From NCBI RefSeq assembly GCF_024519435.1, contig NZ_JALJRZ010000002.1, positions 372,001-436,000 of the forward strand: DNA of 64,000 bases. Reading direction: 5' to 3'. Origin of the DNA: Terrabacter sp. Ter38 (GTDB lineage: Bacteria; Actinomycetota; Actinomycetes; Actinomycetales; Dermatophilaceae). The notes under the pieces are model-generated. The model saw only the letters and a list, made by a program, of their open reading frames with translations. It ran no database searches and was not told where the DNA came from. Shown here one piece after another: positions 45,801 to 54,412 of the stretch. How positions within the stretch are numbered: the first letter of the stretch is position 1; each line of letters starts with the position of its first letter. A program made the translations under genes and the position numbers.

Positions 45801-47734
45801 AGGCACCCCAGGCCACGCGCGTCTTCACCGGGACCGGGCAGCGACTGGACACGGTCGCGGTCGGCGGCCCAGGCCCGATCGTCGTCGCCATCGACCGCAC
45901 CCGCCATGCCGACGCGTTCAGCCTCGGCACCGGCCTGACGACCACCATGGGGGAAGGTCCGAACGGCACGCAGGCTGCCGCCTTCTCGCCCGACGGAACC
46001 GTTCTGGCCCTGGGCGGTGCCGGCCGCGGTGACCCAGCCACGGGCCACATCGAGTTCGTCAACCCCTCGACCAGGGCTGCTTCGGGACCGGCGGTTACGA
46101 CACCATCCCCGGTGGTGGCGCTGCGGTTCGCGGGCCGCGCACCGCGGCTCGCGGCGGTGATGATGTCCGGGGAGACCGAGGTCCTGGACACCAGCACACA
46201 CGCGGTCGTGTGGAGCGCCCAGGGCGCGAAGACTCCGTATGCCACCACCGTGGACCTTTCCCAGGATGGGCACTACCTCACGGCAAACGCGCCGGCCGTG
46301 CTCTGGAATGTCGGCAGTCGTGTCGCGAAACCCATTGTGCTGGAGGGTGACCGGTCAGCCATCACGCCGGACGGAAGCCTCATCGCCGTCGCCACCGGCA
46401 CCCAGATCCGCCTCGTCCAACGGGCAGGTCTGACCCCCTACCGGGTACTCGGATCATCGGCCGCCTCGGTCGAGTCCATGGCCTTCTCGCCCGACGGCTC
46501 GGCTTTGGCCAGCGGATCCGACGACGGTTCGGTCGTGGAGTGGGATGTGGCGACCGGGCAGCGTCGTGCCACGTTCGCCGGTCATGACGGGCGGGTCAAC
46601 GGTGTGGCGTTCTCCCCGGACGGGCAATCCCTGGTCAGTGCTGCGACGGACGGCCGCGTGGTTGCGTGGGATCTCACCGACAGGCTCGGCCTCATTGGGG
46701 CGGTCGGCTCCGTCCGCGGGGTGACGCCGGACGTCATGGCCGGGTCGTACGTGGCCGTCACCCCGACGGCTGGCAGGATGCTCGTAGGCACCGCCGACGG
46801 CAGAGTCCTGATCACCCGGTTTCCCGGTGGTGGCCGCCTGAGCGCCTACACCACCGCCCCCGGGGGCAACGCCAACGATGCCCAGGTCAGTCGGGACGGC
46901 GACATCGGCGCCGTCGCCACCAGCAACAACCTCGTCAGCCTTTGGGACCTCCGGTCGGGGCGACCGTATTCCGTTCATCCCACGATCCACACACCTGTCC
47001 AACCCAGCACGGTCGCCATCTCCCCCGACGACCGGACCATAGCCTGGGGGGATGTCGCAGGAGGCCTCACCGCGATGTCCCTGGTCAGCGGACAGGTCCT
47101 GTGGCATCGCCAGCTCGGGCACCCGGTCGATCCCCCATCCGCGGGCAGCGTCATGATCATCGCGTTCAGCCCGGACGGATCGCACCTGGCTGTCGGGGTC
47201 TCCCACATCGCCACCGATCTGATCCGGGCAGACGGCAGCGGAGCCGTCCGGTCGTTCCACAGCGCAGACGACAACTCACTCTCGGTCGTCTTCTCACCCG
47301 ACGGTGGCCGTCTGGCGACGGCGGACAGCGACGGGAGCGCCCGCGTGTGGACGCTGTCAACGGGAGCCGGGGAGGATCTGGGGACACCCCTCGGCGCGGC
47401 GAGCGCCGCCATCTTCGGGTCCAGCTTCGGCCCGACGGGCGACACCTTGGTGACGTATGCCGCTGATGGCACCGTCCAGCTCTGGGATGCCGCCACCGCG
47501 AGCCCGGTCGGCCCGCGCCTGACGGGGGGAACAACCCCCGTCATGGCTGCCGGCTGGCTCGACAACGACACCCTCGCCACCTTCCAGGCCGATGGGACGG
47601 TGAGACGGATCGCGGTCGGATCCACCGCGCTCCAACACCGAGCCTGCACCGTGGCTGGACGCACACTCACCCGAGCAGAGTGGTCTCAATACCTGCCCGA
47701 CAGACCATATTCGCCGGCCTGCAAGCCGAGCTGA
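42809..47734 (+). CDS. Membrane-anchored SARP-type regulator: OmpR/BTAD + two P-loop domains (nSTAND1) + WD40
   Basis: A 1641-residue protein. Residues 1-95 are the SARP winged-helix DNA-binding domain (FSVLGPLRV start, ERTLHAYMARLRGLLEP), and 100-245 the BTAD helices. A first AAA-like domain has the degenerate P-loop GPEGIGRSRL at about 299. A second, nSTAND1 domain begins at about 513 (CPYPGLVPF, FFVGREE) with intact Walker A GASGVGKSS (about 553) and Walker B LLVVDQAEE. A hydrophobic helix lies at about 921-941 (TVATVAAVALLVATSAVGLAL region). From about 1030 to the end run WD40-like repeats (AFSPDGSALASGSDDGSV is the clearest). The helix would tether the DNA-binding half to the membrane with the WD40 half on the other side. 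The start at 42809 has no ribosome site. Such proteins switch on clusters or stress genes; targets are unknown. Confidence 0.88.
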   Translation: MHFSVLGPLRVTGPDGPVALGGPRQRAVLALLLVHADREVATSRLIDGVWAESPPPTAERTLHAYMARLRGLLEPDRAPGTPPLLLTRGEGGYRLRVRPSDVDSLVLESAVTGARLRLGAGDAAGAAVQLQFALATWRGPALCDLLEFPALSAAADRLERLRADAVADLVDAELRLGKHVELVPRLAELVDESPFDERLWCSLALAQYRASRQADALETVRRARHHLVTELGIEPGPALHDLQHAILTNDAALGFHAPSAGAPARPHPGLEGRGDQLHALRKAWSLACSGHGGCVIVSGPEGIGRSRLLRAFAAEVHASAGSVVEWRGADAPTKVDEPADTDPGGAPVLVLADDVETSTPTEWRLLKQWIEATRRRQILVLLAIRDACVTPELGALLARIDPTGERSVRLSPLEPDQIARVAASYVGPAMALEVAMQVAQDSAGIPARVHAEIEARAGSKLRNAVSDSMVAATADWSGARRGEAALVTSLLDLSAVESAANVARALATGAPACPYPGLVPFDASSAGFFVGREELVALGIARLAIAGSLIVVGASGVGKSSLVRAGMIPALLSGAIPGSDQWRIDLVTPTLGGLTATRHPLAADLLVVDQAEELFGLDPSSSDDFVRSLQGARGDGSRVVLVVRSDMYTTVVGDPRLDELGSAPQLLVGSMTDAELARAIQVPLRRAGTDCEPGLVQAIVADVSGELGALPLLSTTMRELWELCPSGLLTLAAYHQLGGIRDAVARLAERAYSGLDDDERSAAREILVRMASPGEGNSVVRGFVQLDSIASAGPTRRALDRLVTDRLVTVDEAHASVAHEALFAQWPRLAAWLAADSEARAMRTRIGQAASTWAEGGHLDADLLRGPRLSAALELVHDGRGWLTAGETAFIDASERADSRVRLDLVEGLRAQRKINRRLRTVATVAAVALLVATSAVGLALHARDAANRTATQSAARGLAAQALTTRRLDVSLLLAAQAAMLDPGVAARSALLAAQAKAPQATRVFTGTGQRLDTVAVGGPGPIVVAIDRTRHADAFSLGTGLTTTMGEGPNGTQAAAFSPDGTVLALGGAGRGDPATGHIEFVNPSTRAASGPAVTTPSPVVALRFAGRAPRLAAVMMSGETEVLDTSTHAVVWSAQGAKTPYATTVDLSQDGHYLTANAPAVLWNVGSRVAKPIVLEGDRSAITPDGSLIAVATGTQIRLVQRAGLTPYRVLGSSAASVESMAFSPDGSALASGSDDGSVVEWDVATGQRRATFAGHDGRVNGVAFSPDGQSLVSAATDGRVVAWDLTDRLGLIGAVGSVRGVTPDVMAGSYVAVTPTAGRMLVGTADGRVLITRFPGGGRLSAYTTAPGGNANDAQVSRDGDIGAVATSNNLVSLWDLRSGRPYSVHPTIHTPVQPSTVAISPDDRTIAWGDVAGGLTAMSLVSGQVLWHRQLGHPVDPPSAGSVMIIAFSPDGSHLAVGVSHIATDLIRADGSGAVRSFHSADDNSLSVVFSPDGGRLATADSDGSARVWTLSTGAGEDLGTPLGAASAAIFGSSFGPTGDTLVTYAADGTVQLWDAATASPVGPRLTGGTTPVMAAGWLDNDTLATFQADGTVRRIAVGSTALQHRACTVAGRTLTRAEWSQYLPDRPYSPACKPS

Positions 47735-47961
47735 CATGTCGTGGCTTCCTGTCAAGAGACAGGGTGAGGGCCCGTCGGGACGCGGTGAGTCCGGACGGCG
47801 CCTCTGCTTCGTCGCGAGAGTGGCTGGCGAGCGTGTCGTTGGCGACGCGCGGTCAGACTGATGTGCGCGGTTTGGGTACCGCAGAATGGTGGTTCGGCAG
47901 GAACGGGACCGCGTGTCCAGGATCGAGCGTCATTGTGTCCCAGGGGGAGCGGAAGAAGGGC

Positions 47962-48114
47962 ATGTCTTCGCGGACCCAGATCCTGCGAGATCGCGAGACG
48001 GGAGTGTGCTACCTGCAGACCTGGGATGGCTTCGCTGCCTCCATCACCCTCTTGGTCAACGCCGACGGCTCCCCGGTCGTGAACAGCCAGGCGACCGAAA
48101 CCACCGACGCCTGA
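47962..48114 (+). CDS. DUF6440-like small protein
   Basis: A 50-residue protein. The pattern RDRETGVCYLQTWDGFAAS, a short ITLLVNADGSP stretch and a polar tail matches the compact beta-rich DUF6440 family (typical KETGVxYL...GxxxxxTPLLDxxGxPV). Function is not known. GAAGAAGGG lies just upstream of the ATG. It follows the SARP-STAND gene after 227 bases and converges with the phosphoesterase gene. The match is by eye. Confidence 0.6.
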   Translation: MSSRTQILRDRETGVCYLQTWDGFAASITLLVNADGSPVVNSQATETTDA

Positions 48115-48234
48115 CTACTCGCCCGTCTAGCAACTGGGCGGTGGTTCCCCCGAAGGGCCGCCGTCCCGTGCCCGCAGCGTCCACCGTTACGCGTGCTGGA
48201 GTGGAGGGACTGGCGCGGGGAATTCTTTCGGGGC

Positions 48235-49743
48235 TCAGTGGCCCCTCGTAACGGTTTGAGCTGCCAGTAGGTACTTGTTGGTGGCGAGTTCGCCGATCGT
48301 CGTCGCGCCGAGCGCGTTGCCGAGCGCGTCAGCTTTGGCGGCGCTGATGCCTTTGAGCGCGGACAGCGGTGCGTCGGCGAGCTCGGCGGGTGTCTTGTTG
48401 ACCCAGGCCTTGTCGACCAGCGCCGACAGGTACGGGGGCGGGGGTGATGGGGGTGGCCCGCCCCCGCCCGTGGCCGGCGGGGTGGGCGGCTTGGGGTGGA
48501 CGGTCGCGTCGGCCGGCGCGGGGACCGTCGACCCGTCCAGAGTGACCAGGTCGGGCAACGGCTGTCCCGAGGCCCCCGTCCACGCCGGCGGGTCCTGGGG
48601 GACAGGGGCGGGGTTTGGCGGGTCTGGCTGGCTGATGCTGAGCCCGAACGCAGGGGGCAGCGGTCGGGAGAGGGTGGCGTCGATGCGGTCGGCCATCGAG
48701 ATCGCCTGGTCGACCCGTTCGATCCCGATGGCGGGCAGTCCGAGCAGGTCGATGATGGTCGTGACGATGCTGGCATGGGAGTGCCAGCGGTTGTCGATGC
48801 CCTGCTTGACCTTCCCGCCGAACATGATCAGCGGGATCCGGGAGCCCCCGATCACTTGGAAACCGCCGGGGTGGAGGCTGTCGACGGCGGTCTCGCTGTC
48901 GGGCGTCGCGACGGAGTCGGTGTACCCGCCCCAGTCGTCCCAGGTCAGGATGAAGGTCGTGTCGGACCAGCCGCCGCCGTCGATCACGGCCTGCACACGC
49001 TGCCAGATCAGGTCGTGGCCGTTCTTGACGTAGTTCGGGTTGCTGGTCGCAGGCGGATGCTCGTCGAAGCCGCCCGGGCTCCACACGTAGCAGATCTGGG
49101 GCAGGGTGCCGGCCTTGGCCATCGGGATGAACTGGCTCGGCGGGTGGATGTTGTCGGTGGCTGGGCTCGTGGTCAGGTGCGTGTAGTACTTGGTCGGGTA
49201 GCCGTCGTTGTCGGGGAACGCCGCCCATGAGACTCCAGCCGACTGGGCCAGAGAGAACACGGTAGGCAGGTTCCACACTGGGTGGGCGCCGACGAAGGGC
49301 GGGTTCTTCAACGTCGGCGTCTGGCCGCCGACCGCAAGCATGTGCCCAGAGGTTGAGTTCGAGCCCAGCGCGAAATGGTGATCGCAGAAGGTGTGCTGCT
49401 TGGCCAGCCAGGCGTAGAACGGGATGACCGTGTCGGTGTCGACCTGCACATCGAAGGCCGGGTAGTCCCCGCTCTTGTAGTGCACCCAGGCCGAACGATC
49501 ATGAGGCTGGTCGAAGTTCGGCGGCGCCGAGAGCAACGGCCGATCATGACGTACCGCCGCACCCCACGGCGCCAGCCCGGCGAAGTAGAAGTCGGTCGTT
49601 TTGTTCTCCTGCAAGAACACCACGACCCGATGCCCACTCAGCCCCGCCGAGCGAGTCGAACCGGTCGCCGCTGTACTCGACCTGGTGCTGCGCCGCCGCC
49701 CTGAGGCCACCACGGCCTCCTCTCGATCGCTGGATACCGACAC
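48235..49743 (-). CDS. Phosphoesterase-family protein with C-terminal helix-hairpin-helix domain
   Basis: A 502-residue protein of the PF04185 phosphoesterase family (phospholipase C / acid phosphatase type). Signature pieces are VVFLQENKTTDFYF near residue 40, the DHHFALGSNSTSGHML segment, FDEHPPAT and the TWDDWGGYTD metal site. The family's usual EN(R/H)SFD is here ENKTTDFYF. No signal peptide is evident, although most relatives are exported. After about residue 375 comes a proline-rich linker, then a helix-hairpin-helix-like tail (LSALKGISAAKADALGNALG). The combination is unusual. It starts with GTG at 49743. Confidence 0.75.
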   Translation of the reverse strand: MSVSSDREEAVVASGRRRSTRSSTAATGSTRSAGLSGHRVVVFLQENKTTDFYFAGLAPWGAAVRHDRPLLSAPPNFDQPHDRSAWVHYKSGDYPAFDVQVDTDTVIPFYAWLAKQHTFCDHHFALGSNSTSGHMLAVGGQTPTLKNPPFVGAHPVWNLPTVFSLAQSAGVSWAAFPDNDGYPTKYYTHLTTSPATDNIHPPSQFIPMAKAGTLPQICYVWSPGGFDEHPPATSNPNYVKNGHDLIWQRVQAVIDGGGWSDTTFILTWDDWGGYTDSVATPDSETAVDSLHPGGFQVIGGSRIPLIMFGGKVKQGIDNRWHSHASIVTTIIDLLGLPAIGIERVDQAISMADRIDATLSRPLPPAFGLSISQPDPPNPAPVPQDPPAWTGASGQPLPDLVTLDGSTVPAPADATVHPKPPTPPATGGGGPPPSPPPPYLSALVDKAWVNKTPAELADAPLSALKGISAAKADALGNALGATTIGELATNKYLLAAQTVTRGH

Positions 49744-50065
49744 GATCAGCCTTCACCCCGCCGCCCCGTCAGGGAAGGGCTTGGCGACGCCGGTCTCCCC
49801 CCGGAGAGAATCTTGGATCCCGTACCGCCACGCTCACTCCGAGCGACGATCCTCACCGGCAACGCGATGTCGCCAGGACTCGCAAAGGTGCGCGACCTCT
49901 ATCGCCTACTCGAAAACACCACGCCAGGTGCTTGACGAAGCATAGGAGCGTCGCACGCTGCTCCGTGCCTGTGCCGGCGAGTGCGGACATCTGGTGAGGC
50001 CCGTGATCTACCGGATCTGCCGGACTCGTCGGACGGCTCGCCAGCACCCGTGCCACGATGACGTT
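49744..50065. other. Intergenic region between divergent phosphoesterase and kup genes
   Basis: 322 bases with promoters for both directions expected. I looked for a c-di-AMP (ydaO) riboswitch, often found before potassium transporters in actinobacteria, and did not recognise its conserved blocks. No gene is supported. Confidence 0.4.
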
Positions 50066-52048
50066 GTGACGTCCGCGGGCGAAGCGACACCGCCGGCCGC
50101 GCGGCAACCAGAATCCGCGGGACCGGATGCGGCGCGCCCCAGCGGCATCCACGGCCACCATCACCGCAGCGGCAGGACGTTTCCGCTGGCGCTGGGCGCG
50201 CTGGGCATCGTCTTCGGCGACATCGGCACGAGCCCGCTCTATGCGATGCAGACGGTCTTCAGCATCGAGCACAACACGGTGCGGGCCACCCGAGGTGATG
50301 TTCTCGGCGTGATCTCGATGGTCCTGTGGTCGATCACCCTCGTCGTCTCGATGAAGTACGTGTCCCTCGCCATGCGGGCCGACAACGACGGGGAGGGTGG
50401 CATCCTCGCGCTCGTGGCGCTCCTGCGCCGCCACCTGCAAGGCACTCGTCGGCTCGCAATGGTGATGGCGATGGGCCTGCTCGGCGCCGCCCTGTTCTAC
50501 GGGGACGCGGTGATCACGCCCGCCATCTCGGTCCTGTCGGCGATCGAGGGACTCGAGGTCGCCAACCCCAGCCTTGCCGATCTCGTGCTGCCCATGGCGC
50601 TCGTCGTGCTGTCCGGGCTGTTCGTCATCCAGCGTTGGGGCACGGGCGTCGTGGGCAAGGCCTTCGGTCCGGTGATGGTCCTCTGGTTCACGGTGCTCTT
50701 CGTGCTTGGTCTGCCTCACATCGTCGCGAACCCCCTGATCCTCCAAGCCATCTCGCCGACCTACGCGTTCATGTTCGTCGCCCAGCACCCGTTCGTCGCG
50801 TTCGTCGCCATGGGTGGGGTGGTGCTGACCATCACCGGCGCCGAGGCGCTGTATGCCGACATGGGTCACTTCGGAGCGCGCTCGATCCGCCTCTCGTGGT
50901 ACTTCGTCGTCTTCCCCGCGCTGGCCGTCAACTACCTCGGGCAGGGCGCGATGATCCTCGCAGACCCGTCCGTCGTGTCGAACCCCTTCTTCCTGCTGGC
51001 TCCGTCGTGGGCGACCCTGCCCCTCGTGCTGCTCGCCACGGTGGCCACCGTGATCGCCTCGCAGGCAGTCATCTCCGGCGCCTTCTCGGTGTCGCGGCAG
51101 GCCGTGCGACTGGGGATGCTGCCCCGGCTCGCGGTGCGGCACACTTCCCGTGAGGAGGGCGGCCAGATCTACGTGCCCGTCATGAACTGGATCCTCTTCG
51201 TCGGGGTGCTCGTGCTGACCGCGACCTTCCGCAGCTCGAGCCGGCTTGCCGCGGCATACGGGCTCGCGGTCACGGGCACCCTGCTGCTGACGAGCGCGCT
51301 CTTCCTGCTGCTGGCAAAGTACGTGTGGCAGGTCCAGACGTGGAAGCTCGTCGTGTACATCGTGCTCGTCGTCGCCGTCGAGCTGACCTTCCTCGGCGCC
51401 AACCTCACGAAGATCGTCAACGGCGGCTGGCTACCGCTCATCATCGCGGCCCTGGTCGTCGCGGTCATGACAACGTTCAGGCGCGGGACCGATGCGCTGC
51501 ATGCCGAGGAACGAGACCTCGAGGGCCCGCTCCAGCTCTTCCTCAAGGTGCTTCACGACCACCCTGAGCTCGTCCGTCGCGTTCCCGGGGTGGCCGTCTT
51601 CCCGCACCCCAACGCGACAACGACGCCGCTCGCGCTACGGGCCAACGCCGACTTCAACCGGGTGGTCCACGAACGGGTCGTCCTCGTGCAGATCGTCAAC
51701 GAGAACGTGCCCCACATCCGCCACGTCGACCGCGTCGAGGTCGACGACCTGGGCGACGCCACCGACGGGTTCGTGCACGTCAAGGTGCACGTGGGCTTCA
51801 CCGACAGCCAAGACATCCCCAAGGGACTGGCACTGGCCGTCGGAACATCGCGTGCGCTCGACGTCGATCTCGACGAGGCCCACTACTTCCTCTCGGTGCT
51901 GACCGTGCAGGCGACGGGCCACCGTGGGCTACGCACGTGGCGCAAGCGCCTCTACGCGTGGATGTACCACAACGCCGCGAACCGGACGGAGGTCTTCCAC
52001 CTGCCGCCCGAGCGCACCATCGTCATGGGCGCCCACATCGAGCTCTAG
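50066..52048 (+). CDS. kup: Potassium uptake transporter Kup (KUP/HAK/KT family)
   Basis: A 660-residue membrane protein that imports potassium, probably with protons. The hallmark GALGIVFGDIGTSPLYA near residue 45, about twelve hydrophobic segments, GEGGILAL and the YADMGHFG segment are all present. A cytosolic C-terminal domain of about 170 residues completes the usual length. The GTG at 50066 (MTSAGEATPP) is preferred; upstream in-frame codons add a basic non-homologous stretch. No ribosome site is seen, so the transcript may be leaderless. It stands alone. Confidence 0.92.
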   Translation: MTSAGEATPPAARQPESAGPDAARPSGIHGHHHRSGRTFPLALGALGIVFGDIGTSPLYAMQTVFSIEHNTVRATRGDVLGVISMVLWSITLVVSMKYVSLAMRADNDGEGGILALVALLRRHLQGTRRLAMVMAMGLLGAALFYGDAVITPAISVLSAIEGLEVANPSLADLVLPMALVVLSGLFVIQRWGTGVVGKAFGPVMVLWFTVLFVLGLPHIVANPLILQAISPTYAFMFVAQHPFVAFVAMGGVVLTITGAEALYADMGHFGARSIRLSWYFVVFPALAVNYLGQGAMILADPSVVSNPFFLLAPSWATLPLVLLATVATVIASQAVISGAFSVSRQAVRLGMLPRLAVRHTSREEGGQIYVPVMNWILFVGVLVLTATFRSSSRLAAAYGLAVTGTLLLTSALFLLLAKYVWQVQTWKLVVYIVLVVAVELTFLGANLTKIVNGGWLPLIIAALVVAVMTTFRRGTDALHAEERDLEGPLQLFLKVLHDHPELVRRVPGVAVFPHPNATTTPLALRANADFNRVVHERVVLVQIVNENVPHIRHVDRVEVDDLGDATDGFVHVKVHVGFTDSQDIPKGLALAVGTSRALDVDLDEAHYFLSVLTVQATGHRGLRTWRKRLYAWMYHNAANRTEVFHLPPERTIVMGAHIEL

Positions 52049-52069
52049 CCGGAAGGTGGTTCGGGACAC

Positions 52070-52215
52070 GGCGTGGGGGATGACCCCGCGTTGTCCCTCG
52101 CCAGGGCCGACCCCGAGCCGCATCCGCACGCCGACGAACGACGTCTGTTCTACGTCGCCCTCGTACGGGGCCGCTGGGGTGTCGTCCTGATCGCCCCGGC
52201 AGCACCTTTCCAACG
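52070..52215 (+). pseudogene. Remnant of a UvrD-like (HelD-type) DNA helicase C-terminus
   Basis: The frame from about 52070 reads DDPALSLARADPEPHPHADE followed by RRLFYVALVRGRW, closely resembling the motif VI region of UvrD/HelD-type helicases (normally EERRLFYVALTRAR). The rest of the gene is missing on both sides, and the key TRAR is altered to VRGR. It lies in the 317-base gap between kup and the next gene; the remainder of that gap (52216-52365) shows nothing. Confidence 0.6.
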
Positions 52216-52365
52216 TGCCGACACACCAGCCAGCAGGCCGAACACGCGTATCAGTGTGTGCCCCGCTAGCGGCGAACTGACGCAGACGGGTAGTCCTGGC
52301 GACCGCCCCCTCGCGAAGGTCGCGGTTTACCCGGTGAGGGGAGACCGCGCCAGCAGCCGCGCCTC

Positions 52366-52692
52366 TCAGACAGTCTGAGTCGTGGGCTGGGGTTGTACGT
52401 CTGTCTCTTCCACGAGCCGTTCGACGACTTCCTCAGCCAGCTTCTCGTGGCGGGCGGCCTGGGCTTCCTCGTGCTGCTTCACCTCGACACGAGCGGCCTG
52501 CCACGCGGACCAGTGGCCCGAGACGAGAGCCCACAACGACAGAGCTGACACGTACACCACGGAGTTGACCCAGTGCGTCACCAGCGACACCGGAATCATC
52601 ACGAGCCAGAAGATGGTGAACCAGCCGTTGACCCGGCGCATGAAGACCGGGTCGCCCTGGACGCTGGCCCAGAGGGACTTGATGACCGTCAC
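52366..52692 (-). CDS. Two-helix membrane protein with coiled C-terminus (2TM-type)
   Basis: A 108-residue protein. Two hydrophobic segments (about 25-42 and 47-62) are joined by a short loop, flanked by a charged C-terminal helix rich in Glu, Ala and His (VKQHEEAQAARHEKLAEEVV). It resembles small 2TM-domain proteins but no named family is certain. The GTG start is preceded by GGAGG at 6-base spacing. It stands alone. Confidence 0.7.
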   Translation of the reverse strand: MTVIKSLWASVQGDPVFMRRVNGWFTIFWLVMIPVSLVTHWVNSVVYVSALSLWALVSGHWSAWQAARVEVKQHEEAQAARHEKLAEEVVERLVEETDVQPQPTTQTV

Positions 52693-52879
52693 CGAATACC
52701 TCCACTTCGCAAGGGCTGCGCGGCCGCAGCGAGCAGAGATTAGGGCCAGATGCTGAGAGTCCGCTACATGGCCGTGTGGGAAATCCGTCGCGTCGTGTTC
52801 GACCTGCAGAATGAGGTGCGGCCCGGCACGGGGTGAGCACGGCTGAGACTGTCCGCGGGTGGGTGCGCCGGCTCAAGTC

Positions 52880-53198
52880 GACCAAGGCGCCCGGCCGGGC
52901 GTTACGAGCGAGGAGGACGTCGCGCTGAACATGGAGACTGAACGCCTGCAGCTCGGCACGGAAGGCGGTCGTGAGCCGGTCCATGAAGAAGGTGGCCGGC
53001 GGTCCGGCAGGCCAGGTTGCTCCCGGCTCGAGGTTGCGCAGGGGTGTCGTGTCGCTCCATCCGGCGGCGACGCTGTCCTCGGTCCCGTGCAGCCGGGACG
53101 ACGTCCGTCACGACGAGGGAGTCTACGGCGGGCAGCTGGGACAGGGTGTCGGCGTGGAACGAGCCGATCCTGCCGAGACCGATGAGGCCAACGCGCAT
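52880..53198 (-). pseudogene. Broken Gfo/Idh/MocA-family oxidoreductase (inositol dehydrogenase-like)
   Basis: From an ATG at 53198, preceded by GGAGAGA, 36 residues match the Rossmann start of a Gfo/Idh/MocA enzyme (MRVGLIGLGRIGSFHADTLS). The sequence then loses homology after about 53090. In a different frame, 52990-52880 reads FMDRLTTAFRAELQAF, typical of the C-terminal part of the same family. About two thirds of the gene is deleted and the frame shifted. Its placement beside a LacI regulator and a PhyH oxygenase suggests a former sugar/inositol catabolic locus. Confidence 0.65.
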
Positions 53199-53359
53199 GG
53201 GTTCTCTCCTCGAGAGTGGTGACGGTGCCACGACCGTGCACCGATCCGCCGAGGCGACCGAGGACGTCGTGGTCCCGGTTGATGACCCCAGCGTGGTCTG
53301 CCCACCGGCGACCCGGTACCACTTCTGTCCCTCAGAAAGACCTCACAGGGCGTCTGCGG

Positions 53360-54412
53360 TCAGCGGGCGTGGATGCGCGGAGGGATGTTGTATGCGGTGA
53401 CGACCTCGACGTTGGCCGCGACGCAGGTGGGGGCGCCGGGCACCAGCCGGTGGGCGCGCATCAGCTGGCGCACGCCGTTGCGCATGTCGGCATGGAGGTC
53501 GTGGTGCAGGACGGCGGTGAGCACCCCGGAACGCAGCAGGTCGAGGTTGTCCTCGTCGAGGTCGTGCGCGATGAAGACCTGTGGCCCCCGGCCAGCAGCC
53601 GTGAAAGCGCTGGCGATGGCTCGGTTCCCGCCGCCGACCGAGTAGACCGAGCGCACATTGGCCTGCGACCGGAGCAGGGCGGCGACGAGGGTGCCCATCG
53701 TGGCGTCGAGTCCGTCGCTGTCGGTGATCGCGTGGACCCGCCGGCCGGGCGCGATGCGCTCGAGGGTGGCCATGAAGGCGTCGGCGCGCTCGCGTTCGCC
53801 GAAGAAGAACGACCGGCTCAGGGTGAGCAGCACGTCTCCCGGACGGTCCCCGAGGACCTGTGAGACCAGGTAGGCAGCGGTGGCGCCGGCCGCGGCGTTG
53901 TCGAGGCCGACATAAGCCACCCGTGCGCTGTCGCGCACGTCGGTGACGAGTGTGACGACGGGGATGCCGCGGTGGGCGAGGCGCCCCACGGCGGCCGCCA
54001 CGGCCGGGTCGTCGGGTGCCTTGAGCACGACGCCGTGACTGACGCGCCCCCGACGACCGAGTCCGTCGAGCACCGCGACGGCGGCGTCGACGTCGGCGTT
54101 CTCGCGCAGGTGGAAGCGAGCCCGCACCGCAGCCGGGCGCAGCGCCGGAAGCTCGTCCTCGAGGGCGGCCCGGACTGCCGAGCTGAAGCGCGACGGGGCC
54201 TGGACCACGACGTCGAGCAGGAGGGTCCGGGCCGCCAGGCGCAGCTGAGTCTGCTGGCGGTCGAGGTCGAGCACGGCCTGCTCGACGGCGCGGACCGCCC
54301 GCGCGCTGGCCCCCGGGCGACCGTGGAGCACCCGGTCGATCGTCGCCGGCGACAGGCCGGACTGCTCGGCGATGTCGCGCACGCGGTGCGAGTGGCTTCG
54401 GTGGGGGCCCAC
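53360..54412 (-). CDS. LacI-family transcriptional regulator
   Basis: A 350-residue regulator. The LacI helix-turn-helix lies at about residues 8-30 (VRDIAEQSGLSPATIDRVLHG, shown in part) followed by a hinge and a periplasmic-binding-like sensor domain (VYSVGGGNRAIASAF, HDLDEDNLDLLRSGVL). The GTG at 54412 gives a normal N-terminus; the longer frame upstream crosses the promoter of the divergent gene. It is divergent from the PhyH dioxygenase (163 bases) and lies next to the broken Gfo/Idh gene. The sensor type is that of regulators of inositol and related polyols. Confidence 0.88.
   Translation of the reverse strand: MGPHRSHSHRVRDIAEQSGLSPATIDRVLHGRPGASARAVRAVEQAVLDLDRQQTQLRLAARTLLLDVVVQAPSRFSSAVRAALEDELPALRPAAVRARFHLRENADVDAAVAVLDGLGRRGRVSHGVVLKAPDDPAVAAAVGRLAHRGIPVVTLVTDVRDSARVAYVGLDNAAAGATAAYLVSQVLGDRPGDVLLTLSRSFFFGERERADAFMATLERIAPGRRVHAITDSDGLDATMGTLVAALLRSQANVRSVYSVGGGNRAIASAFTAAGRGPQVFIAHDLDEDNLDLLRSGVLTAVLHHDLHADMRNGVRQLMRAHRLVPGAPTCVAANVEVVTAYNIPPRIHAR

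Noticed and set aside
47748-47763. Short hairpin CCTGTC-AAGA-GACAGG after the SARP gene
   Set aside because: Only six base pairs; could help termination but not distinctive enough to list.
49744-50065. Possible c-di-AMP riboswitch before kup
   Set aside because: Looked for because of the gene, but none of the conserved ydaO blocks was recognised.
49853-51142. 429-codon leftward frame rich in His, Asp and Glu
   Set aside because: Antisense shadow of kup; typical low-complexity composition.
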